Shown: piece after piece, positions 31,208 through 38,848 of the stretch
Numbering within the stretch: position 1 is the stretch's first letter
Layout: each line of letters begins with the position of its first letter
From: Geobacteraceae bacterium
GTDB lineage: Bacteria > Desulfobacterota > Desulfuromonadia > Geobacterales > DSM-12255
Assembly (NCBI GenBank): GCA_013377075.1
Contig: JACABD010000007.1
Coordinates: 53,893 to 94,143 of the forward strand
DNA length: 40,251 nt
Direction of reading: 5' to 3'
Translations under genes and position numbers: made by a program
The notes under the pieces: model-generated
Databases searched by the model: none
What the model was told of the DNA's origin: nothing
What the model saw: only the letters and a program-made list of their open reading frames with translations

Positions 31208-32751
31208 ATTCTGACTTCCAACAGCTTCTTGAAAGCATACGGCACCATCTCCTGTACATCAGTAGCAATCAGGCCGATCTCCCCTTTTTCCTCCGCAACC
31301 ATATCCCCTGCCAGTCCGTGGCAGTATGCACCGAGACAGCAGGCATCAAACGGCTCATACCCTTGGGCAAGAAGGGCGGTAATCACCCCCGACAAGACAT
31401 CTCCCATGCCACCTGAAGCCATGCCCGGGTTACCTGTGGAGTTTATGGCAATTCGTCCATCAGGAGCAGCTATCACGGTTCGTGCCCCTTTCAGCAGGAG
31501 ATAACAACCATTGGTAGCTGCAAAATGCCGTGCAGCCCCGATTCTGTCGGACTCTATCGCTGTAACACTTGCTCCTGTCAGCCGTGCCATCTCGCCCGGA
31601 TGGGGGGTCAACACAACTGTAGGTGAAGAGGAACCCGGCAGAATGGAAATATCTTCTGCAACCGCATTCAGAGCGTCTGCATCGAGCAGTAGCGGGAGTT
31701 TTGCAGTAGAGACAATCCCCTTTATCACGGCAATGGTCTCTTCATCAAGGCCAAGTCCCGGCCCTGCGGCAATGACATCTTTACCTTCGATCAGATGTTC
31801 AATAACCTTGAGTGAATCAAAGGCAATGGCACCTGCCGGACTCTCAGGAAGCGGCACTGTCATTGCCTCCGTTGTCTTCACCTCAACTACAGGATGTATC
31901 CCACAAGGGACTGCCAGGGTAACAAGGCCGACCCCGGCTCGCATGGCACTGTTTGCGGCCATTGCCGCTGCGCCGCTCTTGCCGCAGGAGCCGGCAACAA
32001 TAAGGCAATGCCCGTAGCTCCCCTTGTGAGCTGTTCTGCTGCGGGGCGTTACAAGTTTTGCTGCATATTCGGCATCGATAAACTCTATAATAGCGGTCTT
32101 TTCTACCAACACGGCAGGAATCCCGATATCAGTAACTAAAAGCTCGCCAACATAACCGGCACCCGGATAGAGCAGTTGACCGATCTTTGCTGCGCCAAAG
32201 GTGACAGTGATGTCAGCCTTGATTGCCCCCCCCAAAGTTCTGCCTGAAGTAGCATCGACTCCTGAAGGGATATCAACGGCTATGACCGGTTTTTCTGAAG
32301 AGTTTATCAGCGCTGCAAGTCCGGCATAATGGCCTTCAAGGCCGCTCTTCAGCCCCGTACCAAAGATTGCATCAATAATGACCGCTGATCCCTGCACAAT
32401 GGCTTCAATCTCAGATTGAACGGCGCTCTTAAAATCAATCTGCTTTACCGATGGTGGAGTGCGCCTGAAGTTTGCCTCTGCATCACCTGCGTAAGCAGCT
32501 GTAAATATGAGCAGACTGACGCTCCAGCCAGCCTCAGCAAGGAGTCTGGCAATCACGAAACCATCGCCGCCGTTATTCCCCTTGCCGGCAACTATCAGTG
32601 CGGTGCGCTCCTTAAAGTTTCCAAAGCGGGAGATGACAATGGTTGCGACATGACTTCCGGCTCGCTCCATCAGTTCAAGCCCAGACACACCATACCCACT
32701 GATTGTAGTGCGATCAAGCTCCTGCATGACTTCTGCGGTTACGGCCCTCAT
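31201..32751 (-). CDS. nnr: Bifunctional NAD(P)H-hydrate epimerase / ADP-dependent NAD(P)H-hydrate dehydratase
   Basis: 516 residues, a fusion of YjeF_N (about 1-215; IVAGKGNNGGDGFVIARLL, VDIPSGVDATSG) and YjeF_C/ribokinase-like domains (about 230-510; HKGSYGHCLIVAGSCGKSGAAAMA, quoted in part as GHCLIVAGSCGKSGAA, LTPHPGEMARLTG, GNPGMASGGMGDVLSGVI). It repairs hydrated NAD(P)H: the first domain epimerises, the second dehydrates the S form with ADP. Start ATG 32751 overlaps the acpS TGA by one base; a TTG one codon earlier is also possible. Its stop lies in an 8-bp-unit repeat. Confidence 0.94.
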   Translation of the reverse strand: MRAVTAEVMQELDRTTISGYGVSGLELMERAGSHVATIVISRFGNFKERTALIVAGKGNNGGDGFVIARLLAEAGWSVSLLIFTAAYAGDAEANFRRTPPSVKQIDFKSAVQSEIEAIVQGSAVIIDAIFGTGLKSGLEGHYAGLAALINSSEKPVIAVDIPSGVDATSGRTLGGAIKADITVTFGAAKIGQLLYPGAGYVGELLVTDIGIPAVLVEKTAIIEFIDAEYAAKLVTPRSRTAHKGSYGHCLIVAGSCGKSGAAAMAANSAMRAGVGLVTLAVPCGIHPVVEVKTTEAMTVPLPESPAGAIAFDSLKVIEHLIEGKDVIAAGPGLGLDEETIAVIKGIVSTAKLPLLLDADALNAVAEDISILPGSSSPTVVLTPHPGEMARLTGASVTAIESDRIGAARHFAATNGCYLLLKGARTVIAAPDGRIAINSTGNPGMASGGMGDVLSGVITALLAQGYEPFDACCLGAYCHGLAGDMVAEEKGEIGLIATDVQEMVPYAFKKLLEVRIS

Positions 32752-33128
32752 CAAGCCTCCAGTATGACCATGGCGATGGCGAACCCACCATCATCGGAGA
32801 GGGAGAGATGACTCTTTTCTGCGCCTGCTATTTTCATCTGATCGGCAGCTTTGCCTTTAATATAAAGGTGTGGCTTGCCGAGTTCATCATTTCTCACTTC
32901 AATATCCAGCCAGTTGATGCCGTCGCGAAGGCCTGTGCCCAGGGCCTTGAGAAAAGCCTCCTTGGCAGCAAAGCGCATGGCAAGCGGCCTGGCAGAGAAC
33001 CGCTTCGCAAAACAGTAATCAAGCTCGAATCGAGTAAAGAGACGCCCGAAGAGAGACTGGTTATCCTCTTTCACAAACTTCTCAAAGCGGGCTATTTCAG
33101 CTATGTCTATCCCTGTACCAATAATCAA
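32751..33128 (-). CDS. acpS: Holo-[acyl-carrier-protein] synthase
   Basis: 125 residues. It transfers phosphopantetheine from CoA to acyl carrier protein. Motifs: IGTGIDIAEIARFEKF with metal-binding Asp8, and FAAKEAFLKALGTGL with the catalytic Glu/Lys region, plus HLSLSDDGGFAIAMVI at the end. Length is normal. First gene of the acpS-nnr-CBS-tsaE-lysC group, with AGGTTTC region upstream of ATG 33128; divergent from the cytidylate-kinase-like gene. Confidence 0.94.
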   Translation of the reverse strand: MIIGTGIDIAEIARFEKFVKEDNQSLFGRLFTRFELDYCFAKRFSARPLAMRFAAKEAFLKALGTGLRDGINWLDIEVRNDELGKPHLYIKGKAADQMKIAGAEKSHLSLSDDGGFAIAMVILEA

Positions 33129-33209
33129 TGAAACCTCCGAAAGTCCAGATTATACCGTTTTACACCCCAAAGGCAATCATCAAGAGAGGAGAAATTTAAT
33201 CAACAAACC

Positions 33210-33237
33210 TTGACTGTCGTCTAACAGGAGTCATAAT
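33210..33237 (+). promoter_or_regulatory. Sigma-70-type promoter of the cytidylate-kinase-like gene
   Basis: TTGACT (33210-33215) and CATAAT (33232-33237) are 16 bases apart, about 30 bases before the ATG; AAGGAG precedes the start. Confidence 0.6.
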
Positions 33238-33266
33238 TATTATAAACAGCTTTAAAAGGAGCGATT

Positions 33267-33965
33267 ATGACTGAGTCAATACTTGTGCCGTCAATTGAAA
33301 GCAGGCTTGCAGGGCTTATCGAAGTAAGCCGCAGGGCGAAGATTGAAGCAGATATTGCCACCAGGCATATCGTAAAGAAAACGGTCACCATCTCCAGAGA
33401 GTTTGGCTGCGAAGCCTATCCGACTGCAGAGAAGCTCAAAAAGATCCTCGAAGAAAAGAGCGGTGAACCATGGATTCTGGTAGACAGATCGCTGATTGAT
33501 GCAGTCGCAAAACACCACGATATGGAGGCAGAACTCCTGCACAATCTTGGAAAACGGCCACGCTGGCTTGACGACATGTTCTCCTCACTCTCGCCAAAAT
33601 GGAAAAACGAAAGGGATCACTTTCAACTCCTTGCACAGAAGATTGTAGCCATCGCTTCAGGGGGCAACGCCATCATAGTCGGGATCGGCGGCGCAATTGT
33701 CACCCAGTCCATGAAGAACTGTCATCATTACAGAATTTTTGGTTCCATGGAGCACAGAATCAAATCGATTAGCCACAGAGCAAAAGTTTCTCCGGCAGAG
33801 GCGCTGACATTGATTGAAAAACGCCAGCGCTCCAGAGAGAAGTTCATCCGTGATTTTCTTGATAAAGACATAAACGACATGCACTTCTTTGACATGCTCT
33901 TCAACAATGACCGCAATAGTCCGGAGATGATGGCAGAATGCATTGCCAGTCATGTCCTTCGATAA
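33267..33965 (+). CDS. Cytidylate-kinase-like family protein
   Basis: 232 residues. Residues 38 onward follow the cytidylate kinase-like family: VTISREFGCEAYPTAEKLKKIL, WILVDRSLIDAVAKHH, IASGGNAIIVGIGGAIVTQ, and HRIKSISHRAKVSPAEA. In the family the phosphate loop usually reads SRQFGSGG; here it is SREFGCEAYPTA, lacking the glycine pair, so nucleotide binding may differ. No signal peptide or membrane helix. It is monocistronic, with its own promoter and a hairpin terminator. Substrate unknown; it is not the essential Cmk. Confidence 0.78.
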   Translation: MTESILVPSIESRLAGLIEVSRRAKIEADIATRHIVKKTVTISREFGCEAYPTAEKLKKILEEKSGEPWILVDRSLIDAVAKHHDMEAELLHNLGKRPRWLDDMFSSLSPKWKNERDHFQLLAQKIVAIASGGNAIIVGIGGAIVTQSMKNCHHYRIFGSMEHRIKSISHRAKVSPAEALTLIEKRQRSREKFIRDFLDKDINDMHFFDMLFNNDRNSPEMMAECIASHVLR

Positions 33966-33979
33966 TCCTGAAACAAAAC

Positions 33980-34010
33980 AGACCTCTGAGGAGTAACGCC
34001 TCAGAGGTCT
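33980..34010 (+). terminator. Hairpin terminator after the cytidylate-kinase-like gene
   Basis: AGACCTCTGAGG (33980-33991) and CCTCAGAGGTCT (33999-34010) form a perfect 12-bp stem with a 7-base loop. The following sequence (CCCTCCTCG) is not a T-run; on the minus strand the stem is followed by GTTTTGTTTC. Termination efficiency on plus is uncertain. Confidence 0.65.
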
Positions 34011-34026
34011 CCCTCCTCGACCTTTC

Positions 34027-34055
34027 TTGACTCCTTTCACTCCCTGCTGTATATA
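34027..34055 (+). promoter_or_regulatory. Sigma-70 promoter of the yggT operon
   Basis: TTGACT (34027-34032) and TATATA (34050-34055) are separated by 17 bases, 30 bases before the yggT ATG. Confidence 0.75.
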
Positions 34056-34084
34056 GAATCATCAATAAATCAAACGAGGTTCTG

Positions 34085-34393
34085 ATGTTTATATTAGGTA
34101 ACCTGCTCATCGCCATTGCCCAGATCAGCAATTTGATCCTGACCCTCTACATGTACATGATCATAGGAAGCGCCCTCATCTCCTGGGTTAATCCAGACCC
34201 CTATAATCCAATCGTAAGATTTCTCCATAGAGCTACAGAACCGGTCCTGTACAAGGTTCGCAGTAAACTGCCTTACATGGGAGGGGTAGACCTCTCGCCT
34301 ATGGCCGTCATATTCGCAATCTACTTCATGAAAAGTTTTGTTGTCAACTCAGTCATGGATATGGGTTTGAGAATGAAAGGGGGAGGATTCTGA
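34085..34393 (+). CDS. YggT family membrane protein
   Basis: 102 residues with two hydrophobic segments (LLIAIAQISNLILTLYMYMII and LSPMAVIFAIYFMKSFVV) and the YggT loop WVNPDPYNPIVRFLHRATEPVL. The family is linked to division, osmotic tolerance or septum components in various bacteria and commonly sits with YggS, DivIVA and YggU, as here. Its TGA overlaps the start of the DivIVA-like gene. Confidence 0.9.
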   Translation: MFILGNLLIAIAQISNLILTLYMYMIIGSALISWVNPDPYNPIVRFLHRATEPVLYKVRSKLPYMGGVDLSPMAVIFAIYFMKSFVVNSVMDMGLRMKGGGF

Positions 34394-34839
34394 TGAACAT
34401 TACGCCTCTGGACATCCAGCAGCAGCAGTTCAAAGGGAAGATGCTCGGCGGACTCGATCCGAATGATGTCGATGCCTTTTTGCAGATTGTCGCTTCAGAG
34501 ATGGAATCTTTGATCCGCGAAAACAGTGAGCTTAAAGAACAGGCTCGAAGGACAGCTCTCCAGGTAGACGAGCTGTCTCAGCGCGAGGTCAGCCTGCGTG
34601 AAACCATGCTGGCTGCACAGAAGATAACTGAAGAGATGAAGGCAAACGCCCAGAGAGAGGCAAAGCTTCTTGTTTCCGAGGCAGAGCTTAAAGGTGAACG
34701 GATAGTCGCGGATGCCGAAAACCGGCTCGTCCAGCTCAACAACCAGATCCATGAAATACGACGTCAGAAACTCCAGTTCGAGTCAAATCTCAAGGCCCTG
34801 ATTGAAACTCACCTGAAGATGCTGACCCTTGAAGAATGA
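34393..34839 (+). CDS. DivIVA-domain protein
   Basis: 148 residues. N terminus ITPLDIQQQQFKGKMLGGLDPNDVDAFL matches the DivIVA membrane-binding domain (quoted in part as KMLGGLDPNDVDAFL). The remainder is a long coiled coil (about 35-140). DivIVA proteins recognise curved membrane and organise poles or septa. Shorter than Gram-positive DivIVA because the C-terminal tail is missing, as is usual in Deltaproteobacteria-type members. It overlaps yggT by one base and the next gene by four. Confidence 0.9.
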   Translation: MNITPLDIQQQQFKGKMLGGLDPNDVDAFLQIVASEMESLIRENSELKEQARRTALQVDELSQREVSLRETMLAAQKITEEMKANAQREAKLLVSEAELKGERIVADAENRLVQLNNQIHEIRRQKLQFESNLKALIETHLKMLTLEE

Positions 34840-35159
34840 GTGATAAAATCCCTGACGGGGCAATTCAAGCGGCTCGGGATGGAGTAATCATCAGGCTGCA
34901 TCTCCAGCCACGGGCATCGAAAACCGAAATCTGCGGTTTCCAAGGGGATGAACTAAAAGTCCGCGTCACCTCCCCGCCTGTGGATGATGCCGCAAACAGG
35001 CTCTGCACTGGGTTTTTTGCTAAAATATTCAAGGTACCTAAATCATCAGTTACAATTCTTTCAGGTCACAAGTCTCGTCACAAGAGGGTACATATTCCCG
35101 GAGCTGGCCTTGAATACACCTCTGACCTGATTATCTCTCTTCTAACTTCAAAGCATTGA
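34836..35159 (+). CDS. DUF167/YggU family protein
   Basis: 107 residues: IIRLHLQPRASKTEICGFQGDELKVRVTSPPVDDAANRLC (in part LQPRASKTEI and SPPVDDAANRL) and SGHKSRHKRVHIPG are the family signatures. Function is unknown across bacteria. The ATG overlaps the DivIVA stop (ATGA). Its stop codon is part of the promoter of the next gene. Confidence 0.92.
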   Translation: MSDKIPDGAIQAARDGVIIRLHLQPRASKTEICGFQGDELKVRVTSPPVDDAANRLCTGFFAKIFKVPKSSVTILSGHKSRHKRVHIPGAGLEYTSDLIISLLTSKH

Positions 35160-35185
35160 CAAAACTCCCTGTTAATCATTATATT
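35156..35185 (+). promoter_or_regulatory. Sigma-70 promoter of the FmdB-like gene
   Basis: TTGACA (35156-35161), overlapping the yggU-like stop, and TATATT (35180-35185) are 18 bases apart; the FmdB-like ATG is 43 bases downstream. Confidence 0.7.
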
Positions 35186-35228
35186 TAGAGATGATGTTTC
35201 AGAAATTATTTCAGTGAGGTTTTTAGAA

Positions 35229-35486
35229 ATGCCGATGTACGAGTACAAATGTGAAGCATGCAGCAACCAGTTCGAACTTCGCCAGAAGTTTTCAGACCCC
35301 CCTGCCAGCGAGTGTCCAGCCTGCGGTGGCGCTGTCACCAAGCTTATTTCAGGTGCTGCTTTTGCTCTTAAAGGTGGCGGATGGTACAAAGAAGGCTACG
35401 ACTCCGGTTCAAAGAGTGCGGCACCCCCATCCTGCCCGGCTTCATCCGGCGGCGGATGTGCCGGCTGCCCTTCAGCATCCACCTAA
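35229..35486 (+). CDS. FmdB-family zinc-ribbon protein
   Basis: 85 residues. MPMYEYKCEACSNQFEL with C8/C11 and SECPACGGAVTKLIS with C29/C32 define the putative regulatory FmdB zinc ribbon. The tail is rich in glycine, serine and cysteine (SSGGGCAGCPSAST). ATG 35229 is chosen over an in-frame GTG at 35214 because the family starts MPxYEYxC and GTGAGG sits at Shine-Dalgarno distance. Role unclear; family members are suspected regulators or metal-binding proteins. Confidence 0.9.
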   Translation: MPMYEYKCEACSNQFELRQKFSDPPASECPACGGAVTKLISGAAFALKGGGWYKEGYDSGSKSAAPPSCPASSGGGCAGCPSAST

Positions 35487-35517
35487 AATTTAAACAAAAC
35501 CATCAAGGAGTTTATTT

Positions 35518-36360
35518 ATGGCTACAGTTATCGACGGTAAGGCGATTGCTGCAAAAATTCGCGGCGAATTGACAGCTTCTGTATCAGAACTAAAGATAAA
35601 AGGGATCACGCCAGGTCTTGCAGTAGTCCTTGTCGGTGAAGACCCTGCCAGCAAGGTATATGTAAGCATGAAAGAGAAGGCCTGTGCCGACGTAGGCATC
35701 TTCTCTGACGAGCATAAACTCTCTGTGGAGACATCTGAAGCAGAGCTTCTTGACCTAATCGCCAAGCTCAATGCTGACCCGAAGATCCACGGTATACTGG
35801 TTCAACTGCCGCTGCCGAAACAGATCAACACCGAGAAAGTCCTTGAAGCCATCTCCCCGAACAAGGATGTTGACGGATTCCACCCTTACAATGTCGGCAG
35901 GCTCATGGTTGGCAAACCCACCTTCCAGCCATGCACCCCTTACGGCGTCATGATCATGATGAAGGAGATCGGTCTTGACCTTACCGGTAAAAACGTTGTT
36001 GTCGTCGGCCGCTCAAACATTGTTGGCAAACCGGTTGCCATGATGTGTCTTCAGCAGCACGCAACCGTTACCATCTGCCATTCACGGACCAAAAATCTTG
36101 CAGAAGTTGTCGGCGCTGCCGATGTTGTCATCGCAGCTGTCGGCGTTCCCGAGATGATCAAGGGTGAGTGGATAAAGGAAGGAGCCGTTGTCATCGATGT
36201 CGGCGTAAACCGGGTCGGCGAGAAGAAACTTGTCGGTGATGTCGAGTATGCTGCGGCTTTCGAACGGGCAAGCGCCATCACCCCTGTTCCAGGCGGAGTC
36301 GGCCCCATGACTATCACCATGTTGCTCTACAATACGGTTGAATCTGCGAAGAAGCAGTAG
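35518..36360 (+). CDS. folD: Methylenetetrahydrofolate dehydrogenase / cyclohydrolase
   Basis: 280 residues. It interconverts 5,10-methylene- and 10-formyl-tetrahydrofolate in the cytoplasm. Signatures: [23 protein letters not shown] (in part [15 protein letters not shown]), [34 protein letters not shown], and the nucleotide-binding [16 protein letters not shown]. The conserved Lys of YVxxKxKA is present. AAGGAG is eight bases before ATG 35518. metV and metF follow after a repeat, giving a one-carbon folate block. Confidence 0.96.
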   Translation: MATVIDGKAIAAKIRGELTASVSELKIKGITPGLAVVLVGEDPASKVYVSMKEKACADVGIFSDEHKLSVETSEAELLDLIAKLNADPKIHGILVQLPLPKQINTEKVLEAISPNKDVDGFHPYNVGRLMVGKPTFQPCTPYGVMIMMKEIGLDLTGKNVVVVGRSNIVGKPVAMMCLQQHATVTICHSRTKNLAEVVGAADVVIAAVGVPEMIKGEWIKEGAVVIDVGVNRVGEKKLVGDVEYAAAFERASAITPVPGGVGPMTITMLLYNTVESAKKQ

Positions 36361-36380
36361 ACAGAATCAGATCAAAAGAC

Positions 36381-36441
36381 GTTGAGTAGTTAAGTCGTTA
36401 AGCTAAAACCTCAACCACTTAACGACTCAACCACTCAACCG
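36381..36441. repeat. Stem-loop built from 8-bp units, copy B
   Basis: The left arm is GTTGAGTA, GTTAAGTC, GTTAAG (36381-36402). The right arm is four units CTCAACCA, CTTAACGA, CTCAACCA, CTCAACCG (36410-36441). Left arm and the reverse complement of the right agree at 20 of 22 positions; the two differences pair as G-U only in minus-strand RNA. It separates folD from metV. Confidence 0.82.
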
Positions 36442-36459
36442 ATTTCCCCCGGGTTCCCA

Positions 36460-37107
36460 ATGATCATAAGCCAGAAAAAACCTTTAGAAACCATCCTCGA
36501 ATCCCTTGGCGAGAGTCGGTCAGTCTTTTTGATCGGCTGTGCCAAATGCGCGACCGTCTGCAAGTCCGGTGGAGAGGAGGAGGTGTGGCAGATGCAGGAG
36601 GCGCTCCACTCTGCCGGCAGAGAGGTCACCGGCTCCATTATCATTGATGAAGCCTGCCACATGCTCAGGGTTGGCCGCGATCTGCGCGGCAAACAGCAGA
36701 TGGTTGATGATGCTGACGCCCTGCTTGTCATGGCCTGTGGTGCCGGAATCCAGTCGGTTTCCGCAGCTGTGCCGAAAAGGACAGTTGCAGCTCTTGACAG
36801 CATGTTCCTCGGTAACATCAGGAGATTCGGCCAGTTCGAGCAAAAATGCTCCCTCTGTGGCGAATGCATCCTTTCTGAAACAGCCGGTATCTGCCCTGTC
36901 ACTGCCTGTCCGAAGGGGCTTTTAAACGGTCCTTGCGGCGGCATGGATAACGGCAGGTGCGAAACCGACCCGGAAGCTGAATGCGCCTGGGCGCAGATAT
37001 TTTCACGGATAACCAATGATGGCCGCGAGATGGACCTTGACCGATCTGTCCCGCCAAAAAACTACGCAAAGATCCCGAAACCCGGGAAACTGACACTCCC
37101 TAAATGA
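36460..37107 (+). CDS. metV: Methylenetetrahydrofolate reductase C-terminal domain protein (MetV-type)
   Basis: 215 residues. Cysteine-rich MTHFR_C-type protein: FLIGCAKCATVCKSGGEEEV (C27, C30, C34), then QKCSLCGECIL and GICPVTACPKGLLNGPCGG near 128-165, likely binding iron-sulfur clusters. In acetogens MetV forms a complex with MetF and is needed to reduce methylene-THF with low-potential electron donors. The metF ATG overlaps its stop (ATGA), indicating a tight pair. There is no strong Shine-Dalgarno before ATG 36460. Confidence 0.87.
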   Translation: MIISQKKPLETILESLGESRSVFLIGCAKCATVCKSGGEEEVWQMQEALHSAGREVTGSIIIDEACHMLRVGRDLRGKQQMVDDADALLVMACGAGIQSVSAAVPKRTVAALDSMFLGNIRRFGQFEQKCSLCGECILSETAGICPVTACPKGLLNGPCGGMDNGRCETDPEAECAWAQIFSRITNDGREMDLDRSVPPKNYAKIPKPGKLTLPK

Positions 37108-37982
37108 ACAACCCACTCTCAAATCTGCACAGAAAACTCGCAGTCAGCGAATTTGTTTTTACTGCCGAAGTCTGCCCCCCCAAAGGTTGTGACACTTCGC
37201 TGTTCATTCAGCAATCAAAGGCTTTGGCAGGAGTTGTCGACGCTATCAATGTCACTGATAACCAGGGTGCAAATATGCGCATCTCTCCCCTTGCCGCTTC
37301 TGCACTGCTTCTTCGTGAGGGGATCGAGCCGATTCTGCAATTCACCTGCAGGGACAGAAACCGTCTGGCTCTACAGAGTGATCTTCTTGGCGCGGCTGCG
37401 ATGGGGATAACAAACGTCCTTGCCCTCACCGGTGATCATATTTCGTTTGGTGATCACAAAACCGCCAAAGCTGTATTTGACCTCGATTCAGTACAGCTCC
37501 TCGAAGGAATAAGAATGCTGCAAGGGGGGACAGATCTTTCCGGCAAGAAGCTGGAAGGGGCACCCTCTTTTTTCACCGGAGCTGCAGCCGCTCCAGAGGC
37601 AGAGCCATTTGAGCTGACCCTTTTCAAACTGAACAAGAAAATTGCCGCTGGAGCAGGGTTCTTCCAGACCCAGGCGATATTCAATACGGTTAAGCTTGAG
37701 CGTTTTTCCAGCAGACTTAATCCGTCCGGCGTAAAGATAATTGCAGGGATACTTCTGTTGAAATCAGCACCGATGGCACGTTTCATCAATAAGAACATTC
37801 CTGGCCTCCGTATTCCGGATGAAATTATCTGCGAACTGGAATCGTCTACAAACCCGACGCAGACAGGGATAGACATAGCAATACGTCTGGCAAGAGCCGC
37901 AAAAGCCCACTCCCACGGCCTCCACATTATGGCAATGGGACGAGAAGAGGTTATTCCGGAAATTATCAAGGGAGTCATATAA
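37104..37982 (+). CDS. metF: Methylenetetrahydrofolate reductase
   Basis: 292 residues, FAD-containing TIM barrel that reduces 5,10-methylene- to 5-methyl-tetrahydrofolate for methionine synthesis or one-carbon flow. Segments: FVFTAEVCPPKGCDTS, AINVTDNQGANMRISPLA, PILQFTCRDRNRLALQSDLLGAAAMGI (in part FTCRDRNRLALQSDLLGAA), NVLALTGDH, GAGFFQTQAIFN. It overlaps metV by four bases and galU by one. Paired with MetV, so its electron donor may not be NADH; that is inference. Confidence 0.94.
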   Translation: MNNPLSNLHRKLAVSEFVFTAEVCPPKGCDTSLFIQQSKALAGVVDAINVTDNQGANMRISPLAASALLLREGIEPILQFTCRDRNRLALQSDLLGAAAMGITNVLALTGDHISFGDHKTAKAVFDLDSVQLLEGIRMLQGGTDLSGKKLEGAPSFFTGAAAAPEAEPFELTLFKLNKKIAAGAGFFQTQAIFNTVKLERFSSRLNPSGVKIIAGILLLKSAPMARFINKNIPGLRIPDEIICELESSTNPTQTGIDIAIRLARAAKAHSHGLHIMAMGREEVIPEIIKGVI

Positions 37983-38848
37983 TGCGTGTAAAAAAAGCTG
38001 TATTTCCTGTTGCCGGTCTTGGAACCCGATTTCTCCCTGCGACAAAAGCCTCTCCGAAAGAGATGCTTTCGCTCATTGACAAACCTCTGGTTCAGTACGT
38101 GGTTGAGGAGGCGGTAGCCTCTGGAATAGAGCAGATTCTGTTTGTGACCGGGCGCGGCAAGCGAGCCCTTGAGGATCATTTCGATATCGCCTTCGAACTT
38201 GAGGCGCTTCTTCTTGACAAGGGTAAAGATGCCGAGCTTACCCAGATCAGGGAAATTGCCGAAATGGTTGACATCTTCTATGTCCGCCAGAAACAGGCAC
38301 TGGGGCTTGGCCATGCAATTCTCTGCGCCAGGGATTTTGTCGGCAACGAGCCATTTGCCGTGCTTCTTGGCGATGACATAATCGATTCAGACAAGCCCTG
38401 CCTCTCCCAGCTACTGGAGGTTCACAGCAAGTATCGCGGCTCTGTTCTGGCCCTGGAACAGGTGCCGATGGAAAACATCTCATCATACGGCTGCGTTAAG
38501 GCAAGCCATATTTCTGACCGAGTTTATGAAGTGACCGACATGGTCGAAAAGCCGAAACCTGAATCAGCACCATCAGATTTGGCTATTATCGGCAGATACA
38601 TTCTTACACCTGAGATTTTCCCCATACTCCAAAACCAGGAACCAGGGAAAGGTGGAGAGATCCAGCTGACCGACGCCATATTGAAACTCTCGAAAGAGCA
38701 GGCAATCTATGGATGCAGATTTGAAGGGGTCAGACATGATTGCGGTGACAAACTCGGATTTTTAAAAGCCACCGTAGATCTGGCGCTAAAGCGTGAGGAG
38801 TTTAACGGGGCGTTTGAGAAGTATCTGCGGGAGAGGCTTTGCTGCTAA
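37982..38848 (+). CDS. galU: UTP-glucose-1-phosphate uridylyltransferase
   Basis: 288 residues. It makes UDP-glucose for lipopolysaccharide and exopolysaccharide. Signatures: VFPVAGLGTRFLPATKASPKEML (in part FPVAGLGTRFLPATKA), DKPLVQYVVEEAVASGI, VRQKQALGLGHAI, AVLLGDDIID, and DMVEKPKPESAPSDLAIIGRYIL (in part VEKPKPESAPSDLAIIGRY). Its ATG overlaps the metF TAA. Its TAA overlaps the stop of the convergent DUF294 gene. Confidence 0.96.
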   Translation: MRVKKAVFPVAGLGTRFLPATKASPKEMLSLIDKPLVQYVVEEAVASGIEQILFVTGRGKRALEDHFDIAFELEALLLDKGKDAELTQIREIAEMVDIFYVRQKQALGLGHAILCARDFVGNEPFAVLLGDDIIDSDKPCLSQLLEVHSKYRGSVLALEQVPMENISSYGCVKASHISDRVYEVTDMVEKPKPESAPSDLAIIGRYILTPEIFPILQNQEPGKGGEIQLTDAILKLSKEQAIYGCRFEGVRHDCGDKLGFLKATVDLALKREEFNGAFEKYLRERLCC

